Assembly (NCBI GenBank): GCA_029256485.1
Contig: JAQSXU010000009.1
Location: 1-64,000 of the forward strand
Source: Clostridiaceae bacterium
Lineage (GTDB): Bacteria; Bacillota_A; Clostridia; Clostridiales; Clostridiaceae
Direction: 5' to 3'
DNA length: 64,000 nucleotides
The notes beneath the pieces were generated by a model. It did not search any database. It saw only the letters and a program-made list of their open reading frames with translations, and was not told where the DNA came from. Both the position numbers and the translations under genes were made by a program. Positions 53,979-62,810 of the stretch are shown piece after piece (the first letter of the stretch is position 1; each line of letters begins with the position of its first letter).

Positions 53979-54014
53979 TAAAAAAAGCTGCATTAATTTG
54001 CAGCCTTTTTTTTT
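53979..54014. terminator. bidirectional terminator at 3' end of MFS gene
   Basis: GCTGC (53987-53991) and GCAGC (54000-54004) with A and T runs outside; the MFS stop codon lies in the loop. Confidence 0.72.
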
Positions 54015-55234
54015 CTTAAATCACCAAACATCACAATTAATGAAAGAGACGCAGTTACTAGAGCAGAAATGATGAATGTATTTGATACTCCAAGTTTTGC
54101 ACTTAATCCTCCTGCAAATAAACTGCCTATAGGTGTTACTCCAGCAAATACCAATGCATAAACACTCATTACACGTCCCCTATATTCATTGGAGGCAGTA
54201 AGCTGGATTTTAGAATTAGCAGTAGTTGAAAATAAAACATTAAATATACCTATGATAAATAGGAATAACATACATAAATTATATATTTTAATTTTGCCTA
54301 CTGCAAAAAGCATTAGTGAAATCAATAATGAACTGGTATATAGCAATGCCTTTTTAGGCTTTTTACTTTTAGCCGCTACTGCCAATGCTGTAATGAGTGA
54401 TCCTGCACCCATAGATGACATTAAATACCCAAATCCCTGTGAACCTTTATGTAAAACCAGTTTGGTCTGAAGTGGAATTAAAACACTGTAATTCATTGCG
54501 AAGGTTCCTACCACGCCAACTAAAGCTACAGTTTTATATATATCAGGAGATTTAAAGATGTAAATTAAACCTTCTTTTATTTCAGAAAAAATGGCTCTGT
54601 TTTCGGTAACCTTTTTTGACAAACCTTTTACTGATATCTTAGTTATTCCATATAATAATGGTAAAAAGCTCAAAGCATTAATAAAAAAACATAGAGGAAA
54701 GCCTAAATAATTTATCATAAGTCCGGCCACCCCAGGGCCTATTAGTCTTGCACCATTAAACATGGAGGAGTTTAATGCTATAGCATTCATTAAGTCACTT
54801 TTCCCTACCATTTCTATAATAAATGACTGCCTTGTTGGCATATCTACAGTGTTGGCAATACCAAGGCAGGTGGCTAAAATCAATATGTGCCAATATTGAA
54901 TTTTATTAGTATAAACTAGAATTGCAAGTATTAATGCTAGAATCATCATAGTAGTTTGAGTAATCATCAATATGGTTTTCTTTGGGTACCTATCAATGGC
55001 TGCACCTGCAAATAGGGAAAAGAGTAGAATTGGTGTAAACTGCAAAGCAGTAACTAAGCCTAATTTAAAAGCGGAATTAGTTATAGTCAATACAAGCCAT
55101 GACTGTCCGGTATTTTGAATCCAGGTTCCTATCAAAGAAATACAGGAGCCTATAAAAAAGTATCTAAAATCTTTATGACTAAGAGCGGGAAATGTGTTTT
55201 TCAGCTTAAGTAAAAAAGCGGGTGGATTTTTCAT
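53993..55234 (-). CDS. MFS transporter, EntS/YfiS-like
   Basis: 413 residues from ATG 55234 (AAGGATGTG upstream; the ATG at 55279 has no site). Twelve membrane segments. FRYFFIGSCISLIGTWIQNTGQSWLVL at the start, AGAAIDRYPKK loop, GIANTVDMPTRQSFIIEM and YRGRVMSVYALVFAG are typical of the enterobactin-exporter-like MFS group. Likely a drug or metabolite exporter. It follows the IclR gene and may be regulated by it. Confidence 0.88.
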   Translation of the reverse strand: MKNPPAFLLKLKNTFPALSHKDFRYFFIGSCISLIGTWIQNTGQSWLVLTITNSAFKLGLVTALQFTPILLFSLFAGAAIDRYPKKTILMITQTTMMILALILAILVYTNKIQYWHILILATCLGIANTVDMPTRQSFIIEMVGKSDLMNAIALNSSMFNGARLIGPGVAGLMINYLGFPLCFFINALSFLPLLYGITKISVKGLSKKVTENRAIFSEIKEGLIYIFKSPDIYKTVALVGVVGTFAMNYSVLIPLQTKLVLHKGSQGFGYLMSSMGAGSLITALAVAAKSKKPKKALLYTSSLLISLMLFAVGKIKIYNLCMLFLFIIGIFNVLFSTTANSKIQLTASNEYRGRVMSVYALVFAGVTPIGSLFAGGLSAKLGVSNTFIISALVTASLSLIVMFGDLRKKKAAN

Positions 55235-55281
55235 AATTTCACATCCTTGTGTTAAATAATCTCGTTTAGTTAATGCCATAC

Positions 55282-56037
55282 TTATTTTGAAATGGAAGAA
55301 ATATATTTAGAACTTTCTTTTAGATAATTAATAATATTTAACCTTAACTTATCTGTTAAATAACCACTAAAAGTTCCTATGGAAATTGACGCTATTATTT
55401 TATTATTATGATTATAAATAGGCACAGAAATTCGTCTTGTTTTTTTTGTAATTATGCCCATATCATCTGCATATCCATTTTTTATAAAGAAATCTATAAA
55501 ACCTTCAATGGTATCCCTAGGTGGAACAATGGTTTTTTCTTTGGTATATGGAATACTGTATTCTATAAATTCTGAGAGTAAAGGCCCTTTTAATGCAGAA
55601 AGAAATATTATTCCCCATGGCCTTGAAAGGTAGTTGCGTAAAGTTTTGCCTTGATCCATTAATGATATATTATCCACATTTGCTGATTTATCTAAGCAAA
55701 TCATTTCTTTTTCATCATAGCCTACAAGAATTGAGGTAACACCAAAAGACTCATTTAAATTTTTTAATATTGGATTACATTCATTTATTAATATTCTCCA
55801 GGAAGATTCCTTCTGGGCTAGAGCATATGCCTTTAACCCTAATTCATATTTGTTCTCAAAATTTTTGGCTATATAACCATATTGTAATAAAACTTTTAAT
55901 AATCTGTTTACACTGCTTGAATTTAAATTTAATTTTTCTACAATATCATTAAAGCCAACTGATCCATGCTTAGAGATAATATCAAGTATATCTAGACCTC
56001 TGGAAAGAGCTGGAGCAGGAGAATTAATATTATTCAA
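55282..56037 (-). CDS. IclR-family transcriptional regulator
   Basis: 251 residues from TTG with GAAGGTGATATT upstream. N-terminal winged HTH (about 10-70, ALSRGLDILDIISKHGSVG, KLNLNSSSVNRLLKVLLQYGYI); C-terminal GAF-like effector domain (about 85-250) with SRPWGIIFLSAL and ISVPIYNHNNKIIASISIG. Three CATATAT-centred sites lie just upstream, suggesting autoregulation. The MFS gene begins 47 bases after its stop, so the two probably form one unit. Confidence 0.92.
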   Translation of the reverse strand: MNNINSPAPALSRGLDILDIISKHGSVGFNDIVEKLNLNSSSVNRLLKVLLQYGYIAKNFENKYELGLKAYALAQKESSWRILINECNPILKNLNESFGVTSILVGYDEKEMICLDKSANVDNISLMDQGKTLRNYLSRPWGIIFLSALKGPLLSEFIEYSIPYTKEKTIVPPRDTIEGFIDFFIKNGYADDMGIITKKTRRISVPIYNHNNKIIASISIGTFSGYLTDKLRLNIINYLKESSKYISSISK

Positions 56038-56046
56038 AATATCACC

Positions 56047-56094
56047 TTCATATATTAACTTCCATATATGAAAGTTATACTATCATATATGATA
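56047..56094. promoter_or_regulatory. triple palindromic operator upstream of IclR gene
   Basis: TTCATATATTAA (56047), TTCCATATATGAAA (56060-56073) and the perfect palindrome TATCATATATGATA (56081-56094) share a CATATAT core; the last two are 21 bases apart, two helical turns. They start 10 bases from the IclR start. Confidence 0.6.
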
Positions 56095-56152
56095 ATACAA
56101 TTATAATATGCTGGCTTATTGATAGCAATGTTATTTAGAAAGAAATTTACAT

Positions 56153-56198
56153 AAAAAACTGTCTCAATATAAAATATAATTTATATTATTGAGACAGC
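56153..56198 (-). terminator. terminator after desulfurase-like gene
   Basis: CTGTCTCAATA (56159-56169) and TATTGAGACAG (56187-56197) form an 11-bp stem; in the minus direction it is followed by a T-rich tract. Confidence 0.82.
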
Positions 56199-56221
56199 CT
56201 TCTATTGATCTTAAAACTTTA

Positions 56222-57550
56222 TTATATATCATCATAAAGTTCTTTATGAGAAATAATATATTGCAGAACTTTAACTAATCTATTAATCTCATTTATATCA
56301 TTATAAAGACCAAAACTTAATCTAACAAATCCAGGTTTTTTATTATCAGGATATTTTTTATATTCTTCTATTTTTTCCTTTGAAATTGTTAATAACCTTT
56401 GTATATATGGCTGAGCACAAAAGCATCCGCTTCGAACGGCAATACCTGCCTCGTTTGAAAGTATTTTTGCAACTACAGAATGATGAATATCTTCAACATT
56501 AAAAGGGATTATACTAACTTTCTCATTATTATGTGAAACATCTACCAATTCAATTCCATTTATTGATTTTAACTTATTGCTGGCATAATCCAAAAGAGAA
56601 TCTTCATAGCTGCTTACATTATTCATTCCAAGTGAAGTTAAAGTTCTTATTGAAGCTGCAAGGGCCACAGCGCCCATAATATTGGGAGTACCGGCCTCAA
56701 ACCTATTAGGAACATTATCCCACATAACATAATCATCAGTGACAATTTTTACTGTTCCGCCTCCTCTGTAATGAGGTTCATTATACTGGAATACTTCTTT
56801 CGGACCTATTAGAATTCCTGTGCCAAAAGGGGCATACATTTTATGGGCAGAAAATGCAAGAAAATCAATTTTTTCTTCTTCTTTTTCATTTTTTATAGAA
56901 AATGACTTATGAGGTACCAACTGTGCTCCATCTACTAATATTTTGGCACCATAATTATGTGCAAGTTTCGCAATACTATGAACTGGATTTATGCATCCAG
57001 TAACGTTGGATGCTCCGGTAATAGATACAAGTTTAATATTTTTATTATTTTTAAGCTTATTTTCTAAATCATCTAGCAGCAATCTTCCATAGCAGTCAAC
57101 TTCTGCATAGATTACTTTAAATCTATTCCTCCATGGCAAATCATTTGAATGGTGCTCCATTTTTGTTGTCAGAAGTGTTAAATCTTTATCATTATCCCAT
57201 AGAGAATAGCAAAGCAGATTAATAGCTTCCGTAGTATTTTTTACAAATATAGCAGTATCCTTTTCCAAATCTGCATTAACAAACTGCAATACTATTTTTC
57301 TGCAGGCCTCATAAGTTTTTGATGAAAACTCTGATTTATAGCCTGTTCCTCTGTGAATCGATGAATACCATGGTGAGAAATTATTTATGGCATCCATTAC
57401 AGTTATAAAAGGAGGCGTTGTAGCAGCGTTATCAAAATTTATTGATGTAATAAAATTGCCATTACAAATTGGGACTCTTTCATCAACACCTACAATTAAT
57501 TTTCTATATGGCGACAAATTTTTATAATACAAAGTAAACCATCCTTTCAT
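56222..57550 (-). CDS. class V aminotransferase, cysteine desulfurase (SufS)-like
   Basis: 442 residues from ATG 57550; the in-frame TTG 57532 has the better ribosome-binding site (AAAGGATGG), so the protein may be six residues shorter. INFDNAATTPP, TEAINLLCYS, MEHHSNDLPWR, VDGAQLVPH, and the PLP lysine in FSAHKMYAPFGTG are conserved. A catalytic-type cysteine is in VRSGCFCAQPY. It probably frees sulfur from cysteine, but no scaffold gene (sufU, nifU) is next to it, so another C-S lyase or epimerase role is possible. Confidence 0.85.
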   Translation of the reverse strand: MKGWFTLYYKNLSPYRKLIVGVDERVPICNGNFITSINFDNAATTPPFITVMDAINNFSPWYSSIHRGTGYKSEFSSKTYEACRKIVLQFVNADLEKDTAIFVKNTTEAINLLCYSLWDNDKDLTLLTTKMEHHSNDLPWRNRFKVIYAEVDCYGRLLLDDLENKLKNNKNIKLVSITGASNVTGCINPVHSIAKLAHNYGAKILVDGAQLVPHKSFSIKNEKEEEKIDFLAFSAHKMYAPFGTGILIGPKEVFQYNEPHYRGGGTVKIVTDDYVMWDNVPNRFEAGTPNIMGAVALAASIRTLTSLGMNNVSSYEDSLLDYASNKLKSINGIELVDVSHNNEKVSIIPFNVEDIHHSVVAKILSNEAGIAVRSGCFCAQPYIQRLLTISKEKIEEYKKYPDNKKPGFVRLSFGLYNDINEINRLVKVLQYIISHKELYDDI

Positions 57551-57731
57551 ACTAATTGTACTTTTGTTAATATGTTATGTTAGGAAGGTTAACTGGGGAA
57601 CAAATATAAATAAAATATCTTATTACATATGATTTCTTGAATAAAGTTATAAATTTTAGTAAAAATATTAATTATTGAGGTTGTTTATTTTTAGAAAAAT
57701 AAATTTACAGAATGAAAGGAGCAGATACTAA

Positions 57732-57875
57732 ATGCAGAATAAGCTTAAAAATACACAAAATAATAAAAAGGAAGATGGAAGATTTAAAAAGAAAAATATT
57801 AAACACGATCCAAGTGCAGAAAGCGCCAGAGCAGTATTTGGAGAACCTAAAGCACATAAAGATTTTGATGATTAA
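57732..57875 (+). CDS. small conserved-looking protein, 47 residues
   Basis: ATG with AAAGGAG ten bases upstream; too short for usual gene finders. The N-terminus is Lys/Asn-rich and the C-terminus has the striking block KHDPSAESARAVFGEPKAHK ending in acidic residues. I recall a similar small clostridial family (CPC_1213-like), but cannot confirm it. It sits 54 bases before lepB. No signal peptide or membrane segment; function unknown. Confidence 0.65.
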   Translation: MQNKLKNTQNNKKEDGRFKKKNIKHDPSAESARAVFGEPKAHKDFDD

Positions 57876-57929
57876 GTTTTACCAATATGCTATAATTTAT
57901 GTATTGATAGAAATCTGGAGGAAAACAAT

Positions 57930-58481
57930 ATGAATTGGTTTAACAATAAGATTGGTAAAGAGATAAAGGAATACAGCATATCAATTATCATTGCATTTAT
58001 TATAGCATTAACTTTTAAGACATATGTTTTTGCGAGAGCTGATGTAGTAGGTCCTTCAATGCAAAATACTCTGCATACTAATGATGTAGTTTTTGCTGAG
58101 AAAGTAAGTTTATTAACTCATGATTTTAAAAAAGGGCAAATCGTAATTTTTAATTCTCATGATATAAGCAATAATTCATATGTTAAAAGGATAATTGCTT
58201 TAGAAGGGGATACAGTTGAAATAAAAAATGGAAAAGTATATGTAAATGAGAAGATAATAGATGAACCCTATGTTTCAATTGACAATATAACTACTGGTGG
58301 AAGTTTTTTAAGGGAAGGGCAGAAGTACACAGTTCCTTCTAATCATATTTTTGTTATGGGTGACAATAGAGAAAACAGCACTGATAGTAGAGAGATTGGG
58401 GCAATTGATTATAAAGACATAGAGGGACATGTTATATTAAGAGCATATCCATTTGCCTCAATAAAGTATTTTAAAAATTAA
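57930..58481 (+). CDS. lepB: signal peptidase I
   Basis: 183 residues, GGAGG upstream. N-terminal membrane anchor (about 13-33). Catalytic Ser in DVVGPSMQNTL (about 42-52), Lys in SYVKRIIALEGD (about 87) and the GDNRENSTDSREIG box (about 149) are intact. Cleaves signal peptides of exported proteins outside the membrane. Confidence 0.95.
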   Translation: MNWFNNKIGKEIKEYSISIIIAFIIALTFKTYVFARADVVGPSMQNTLHTNDVVFAEKVSLLTHDFKKGQIVIFNSHDISNNSYVKRIIALEGDTVEIKNGKVYVNEKIIDEPYVSIDNITTGGSFLREGQKYTVPSNHIFVMGDNRENSTDSREIGAIDYKDIEGHVILRAYPFASIKYFKN

Positions 58482-58538
58482 ATTTTCAGTGAATGCTTTT
58501 ATAAGAGTGATTTTCATAATTATTGAAATTTATTTTAA

Positions 58539-58616
58539 GGTATGGTAATATTTTAAAATGAAGTTACGAAAACTTCTTTTTAAGTATTTTTAGTTGCATG
58601 TAAATTTAGTTATACC
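58539..58616 (+). promoter_or_regulatory. possible structured leader of Ni/Co transporter operon
   Basis: GGTAT (58539-58543) and ATACC (58612-58616) could close a structured element that contains the hairpin GAAGTT-ACGAA-AACTTC (58560-58576), which has its own T run. A second terminator-like hairpin follows at 58621. No known metal or cobalamin riboswitch motif is present. The closing stem is short, so this is tentative. Confidence 0.3.
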
Positions 58617-58620
58617 ACGA

Positions 58621-58651
58621 AGGTAGAATATTTATTGTTCTGCCTTTTTTT
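58621..58651 (+). terminator. terminator between lepB and cbiM-like gene
   Basis: AGGTAGAA and TTCTGCCT form an 8-bp stem (one G-U pair) around a 9-base loop followed by seven T. It could end the lepB transcript or attenuate the downstream operon. Confidence 0.75.
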
Positions 58652-58687
58652 ATTTTTTATAATAATACTTTAATGGGGGCGATTAAA

Positions 58688-59662
58688 ATTCATATTCCTG
58701 ACAATTATCTAAGTCCATCAACTTGTGCTGTTCTTGCAGCTGTAATGGTTCCGATTTGGAAAAGAGCAGCATCCAAGGTGAAAAGTGAAATGAGCAAGAA
58801 AAAGATGCCTTTATTAGGGATTTGTTCAGCTTTTTCATTTTTGATAATGATGTTTAATGTGCCTCTGCCAGGTGGTACAACAGCTCATGCTGTTGGAGGT
58901 GTATTGCTTGCAATTTTACTGGGACCTAACGCTGCAGTTATTTCAGTTACTATAGCACTTCTTGTTCAAGCTCTATTTTTTGGAGATGGTGGTATATTGG
59001 CATTTGGAGCTAATACATTTAATATGGCTTTTATAATGCCGTATATTGGATATCTTGTGTATACAAGTATAAGAAAAAGAGTTAAGTCTGAAAAAGGTGA
59101 ATATATTGCTGCTTTTATTGGAAGTTATATTGGTATCGTAACTTCAGCAGCTTTTACGGCAATAGAATTTGGTATTCAGCCCCTGCTGTTTAAAGATGCT
59201 TCAGGAGTACCACTGTACTGCCCATATCCTATTACAGTATCCATACCAGCAATGGTGATTCCACATCTATTAGTGGGAATTTTAGAAGGAGCAATTACAG
59301 TAGGCGTTTATGCTTATGTGAAAAAAATGTCTCCAGGGAGCATATACAAAAATGAAAAAACTAATAATAAATCTTTAGTAATCTTGATTGTTTCATTAAT
59401 AATTTTAAGCCCCATAGGTCTTATTGCCAGCGGAACTGCTTGGGGTGAATGGAATGTTAATAAAATTAAGGATTTATTAGGATTTGTTCCACAGGGAATG
59501 AAAAATGGTGTACACTTTAAATCATTTATGCCCGGTTATTCAATAATGGGAATTCATGAGTTTGCTGCATATATAATTTCTGCTCTACTGGGTGTGACTC
59601 TTATTATTATACTTTTTAAACTAATCATAAAAAATAAAAAAACAGCGGAAAATAAAATTTAA
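58688..59662 (+). CDS. ECF nickel/cobalt transporter M component with fused N-like (PDGLE) domain, apparent AUU start
   Basis: 324 residues if it starts at ATT 58688, eight bases after GGGGG. The only upstream in-frame ATG (58673) runs into that GGGGG and has no site of its own. In CbiM/NikM the N-terminus must read Met-His with His2 binding the metal; only the ATT start gives (M)HIPDNYLSP. Seven or so membrane helices follow, with PGGTTAHAVGGVLLAILLGP (about 60-79) and FGANTFNMAFIMP. The C-terminal region from about 240 (LIASGTAWGEW, then GIHEFAAYIISALLG) resembles the fused NikN/PDGLE domain. Works with the Q and O subunits directly downstream. Confidence 0.88.
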   Translation: MHIPDNYLSPSTCAVLAAVMVPIWKRAASKVKSEMSKKKMPLLGICSAFSFLIMMFNVPLPGGTTAHAVGGVLLAILLGPNAAVISVTIALLVQALFFGDGGILAFGANTFNMAFIMPYIGYLVYTSIRKRVKSEKGEYIAAFIGSYIGIVTSAAFTAIEFGIQPLLFKDASGVPLYCPYPITVSIPAMVIPHLLVGILEGAITVGVYAYVKKMSPGSIYKNEKTNNKSLVILIVSLIILSPIGLIASGTAWGEWNVNKIKDLLGFVPQGMKNGVHFKSFMPGYSIMGIHEFAAYIISALLGVTLIIILFKLIIKNKKTAENKI

Positions 59663-59727
59663 AAATGATAAAATGTAACTGTCAGTTTTTTATCTGTCAG
59701 TTATATTTTTTTGATAGGTGATTAAAT

Positions 59728-60525
59728 ATGGGAGAATGGTTGTTTAATAGAGATAATTATAAACCAAAGAAAGATAGTGATAACTTTATGGACAAAACTA
59801 TAAGCGCTATGCTTAAAATTTTGTCCAAAGTTAAAAGAGAATATAATTACAGCAGTAGGTTTATGTATAAATTAAATCCAGTGTTAAAAGTAATTTTTTC
59901 TCTGTTCCTAATTATATGTGTATCAATAAGCAGAGGGTATCTATATACTCTTTCTATAATGACTTTTGTTCTTATTTTACTTTGTTTTATGGATGTAGAA
60001 AGCATGTTGAAAATATTGAAAATGGCAGTAGTGGTACCAGTTTTTACTTTTATAATGCTTATACCATCAATTGTATATGGCAATATAAGCAACAGCTTAC
60101 TTATTGTGATTAAAATTTTTGTTACTTTACTGATTGTAAACATACTATCAAATACAACCAAGTGGAGTCAAATAACAAAAGCACTTAAGGTATTTTATAT
60201 ACCAGATATTTTTTTGCTGATTTTTGATATTACTATTAAATATATATATATTTTAGGTGAGTTTTCATTGGATATGTTTTATGCACTAAAGCTGAGGTCT
60301 GTAGGGAAAAATAATAGTAAATATGTGTCTATATCAAAAATAATGGGAAATCTCTTTATTAAATCTAAGGATATGGGAGAAGATATGTATTCAGCAATGG
60401 AATGCAGAGGATTTACAGGGGAGTATAAGTCCATAAGTAAATTTTCATTTTCATTTTATGATTTCCTTTATTCAGCTGTTAGTGTTTCATTGATTTTATT
60501 ATATTTTTTAATTGGCAGGATGTGA
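59728..60525 (+). CDS. ECF transporter T component (CbiQ/NikQ type)
   Basis: 265 residues, GGTGATTAA upstream. About five membrane helices from residue 45 on and the cytoplasmic coupling motifs of EcfT proteins, here ALKLRSVGKNNS and MYSAMECRGFTGE (the second Ala-Arg-Gly type box). Links the ATPase to the metal-binding M subunit. Overlaps the ATPase region by a few bases. Confidence 0.9.
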   Translation: MGEWLFNRDNYKPKKDSDNFMDKTISAMLKILSKVKREYNYSSRFMYKLNPVLKVIFSLFLIICVSISRGYLYTLSIMTFVLILLCFMDVESMLKILKMAVVVPVFTFIMLIPSIVYGNISNSLLIVIKIFVTLLIVNILSNTTKWSQITKALKVFYIPDIFLLIFDITIKYIYILGEFSLDMFYALKLRSVGKNNSKYVSISKIMGNLFIKSKDMGEDMYSAMECRGFTGEYKSISKFSFSFYDFLYSAVSVSLILLYFLIGRM

Positions 60526-60530
60526 TAACT

Positions 60531-61256
60531 ATGATAGAAATTAAAGATGTAACCTTTAGTTATAAAGGATGTTTAGCACTAAAGAATATTAATTTGACAA
60601 TAAATGAAGGTGAATCTATAGCTTTAATTGGGCCCAATGGAAGCGGTAAATCTACTTTATTAAAACTAATTAATGGGATTTTGTTCCCGGATAAGGGAGA
60701 ATTTTTATTTCAAGGTCAGCTTATTAATGAACACTATTTTGCAAAGAGCATAAATTCCAAACTTTTTCATAAAAACATAGGATTTGTTTTTCAAAATTCA
60801 GATTCTCAATTATTCTGTTCCAATGTATATGAAGAAATTGCATTTGGCCCAAGACAAATGGGTATGAGTGAAAATGAAATAAATGAAAGAGTGAAAGATT
60901 GTTTAGAACTTTTAAATATTGAAAATATAAAGCATAGGGAGCCATATCATTTAAGCGGGGGAGAAAAAAGGAAGGTTGCCATAGCTTCAGTTTTAGCACT
61001 TAATCCGGAAGTGTTAGTGTTAGATGAACCTATGAACGGTATTGATCCAAAAGGGAAAAATTTTTTAAAGGAGTTAATAATTAAATTGAATCTCAGCGGA
61101 AAAACTATTATATGCTCAACACATGATTTCCAATACGTAGAAGGCATGTTTAAAAGAGCAATAGTGTTTTCAGAGAATCATAAAATTATTAGGGACGACG
61201 TTTATTCAAATGTATTATCGGATAAAGCTTTTTTGATGGAGAATAATATTATTTAA
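60531..61256 (+). CDS. ECF transporter ATP-binding protein (CbiO/NikO type)
   Basis: 241 residues from ATG 60531 with AGGATGTGAT upstream; GTG 60522 is within that site. Walker A IGPNGSGKSTLLK, Q-loop VFQNSDSQLFCSNVYEEIAFGP (the ECF-type Q helix), signature HLSGGEKRKVAIASVLA, Walker B VLVLDEPMNGIDP and switch CSTHDFQ are intact. Overlaps the convergent permease gene by 4 bases. Confidence 0.94.
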   Translation: MIEIKDVTFSYKGCLALKNINLTINEGESIALIGPNGSGKSTLLKLINGILFPDKGEFLFQGQLINEHYFAKSINSKLFHKNIGFVFQNSDSQLFCSNVYEEIAFGPRQMGMSENEINERVKDCLELLNIENIKHREPYHLSGGEKRKVAIASVLALNPEVLVLDEPMNGIDPKGKNFLKELIIKLNLSGKTIICSTHDFQYVEGMFKRAIVFSENHKIIRDDVYSNVLSDKAFLMENNII

Positions 61257-62614
61257 ATAATAAATAAGGTCAGTATTACTGTAAAAAAAATACCCGCAAT
61301 TACTGGTATTATGTTCTTTTTTACTATGTCCATAGGATCTGCATTGCATACGGCTGCAATGGGTACCACACTCCAGGGAATAATAGTTCCGCCTCCTACC
61401 CAAATAGTAATTATTTGGCCTAAAGCAGCTAATTTTTCACCGCTGATGTTGAGATTATTGGAAAATACTGAAGCAAGTGTTCCAATTAGTGGAAGTCCTG
61501 CGAAACCTGAACCTCCTACACCCATTAAAGCACTGATGGAAGATTCCATAATTACTACTGAGGTTTTATTAACTGGAATACTTTGAGAAATAAACATTCC
61601 TAAATCTGATAATATAGATGGACTGCCCTGATTAAAAATTAAGGCCGCAGTACTCTTATTTCCTAAGAAAAAGAAAGCTCCAATAACAATAATCGGGGCA
61701 AAGGCTTTCATGCCAAACATGAACCCATTACGTATATATGAAGTAATTTCGCCTAAAGCTCCTTTTATTTTAAATCTGATGATACTGGAGATTATCATTA
61801 TAATTATTGATGTACCGCCAATTAATGCAGTGGATTCACTTCCTCTTAGTTTGTATTTATACATAATAATAATATCAATCACAAACATTGTTGTAACAAA
61901 ATAACCTATAAATCTAACTTTTGAACTTACTTTAACATTAGTGCTTATAGAGTGAACTTCAGGATTTTTAACAATTTTAGTATCCGCTTTAAAAAGCAAA
62001 TAAGAAGTTAAAATTGTAATTGAACTCATAACTGCCCATAGGGGAATACATGACTTAATTATGGGATATGGTGAGGTTAATCCCAGAGCCTTAGCGGTTA
62101 TGGAGGGACCTGCCTGAATAAAAAAGTCACTGGATAGGGCGGCACCATTACCAAACAAATCTATTGCAACAGCACACCATAATGGTGAAAGCCCAGCTTT
62201 AACAGCAGCTGGCACCATTATGGATCCAATAAATGCTACAGCTGGAGTCGGCCATATCAGCCAGGAAGTTATAAGCATTGTAAAACCCAGCATAAAAAAT
62301 GCACTTTCTTTATTTTTTATAAACCTTTCTAATGGTTTTATCATAACCTTATCTGCCTGTAAATCTCTTAAGGAGTTTGTCATAGCGCTGATTAAAGATA
62401 TTATAATTATAATTTCAATAAATTCTTTACTGGATACGATGATTGCTTTGTAAAGTATTTGAATAGAGGATATGAAATTTTTAGATTCTGCAATTCCTAT
62501 TAAAAATATGCCCAAAAGGCATGGGAGAGTTATATCTTTTTTTAAGCACATTATAATGAGAATAAGCAAAATAAAAGCAAAATAAATATAATGAACTAAA
62601 CTTAAAACTACCAT
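61253..62614 (-). CDS. multi-pass permease-like membrane protein, substrate unknown
   Basis: 453 residues from ATG 62614 with GGGGTG upstream (TTG 62641 possible). About 11-12 hydrophobic segments in two halves, as in ion-transporter-superfamily carriers. Re-entrant-type Gly/Pro/Ala-rich loops include LIWPTPAVAFIGSIMVPAAV (about 100-120) and MGVGGSGFAGLPLIGTLASV (about 365-385). I do not recognise the exact family; anion or carboxylate transport would fit the shape. Confidence 0.72.
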   Translation of the reverse strand: MVVLSLVHYIYFAFILLILIIMCLKKDITLPCLLGIFLIGIAESKNFISSIQILYKAIIVSSKEFIEIIIIISLISAMTNSLRDLQADKVMIKPLERFIKNKESAFFMLGFTMLITSWLIWPTPAVAFIGSIMVPAAVKAGLSPLWCAVAIDLFGNGAALSSDFFIQAGPSITAKALGLTSPYPIIKSCIPLWAVMSSITILTSYLLFKADTKIVKNPEVHSISTNVKVSSKVRFIGYFVTTMFVIDIIIMYKYKLRGSESTALIGGTSIIIMIISSIIRFKIKGALGEITSYIRNGFMFGMKAFAPIIVIGAFFFLGNKSTAALIFNQGSPSILSDLGMFISQSIPVNKTSVVIMESSISALMGVGGSGFAGLPLIGTLASVFSNNLNISGEKLAALGQIITIWVGGGTIIPWSVVPIAAVCNADPMDIVKKNIIPVIAGIFFTVILTLFII

Positions 62615-62810
62615 TAATACACCCCAATGCTGTAAAAGCAATTAATATAATTTCACATGGCAAATCTATCTAAGATAGTAGTATTAGTAAAATGTGAAAT
62701 AGTATTCATATAATGTAATATAAATTTATTTAATTTGTATTATAGTTTTAATAAATTGAAAAATAATAATGATATAATATTATTATAACTCTTTGAAAGA
62801 GGGTGATTCG

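Noticed and set aside
57712..57933. 73-residue frame on the + strand before lepB
   Set aside because: Its ATG lies inside the ribosome-binding region of the better-supported 47-residue gene in another frame, and its composition is unstructured.
58673..58687. ATG 58673 as start of the M subunit
   Set aside because: No ribosome-binding site before it, and it would bury the metal-binding His2; kept only as the alternative.
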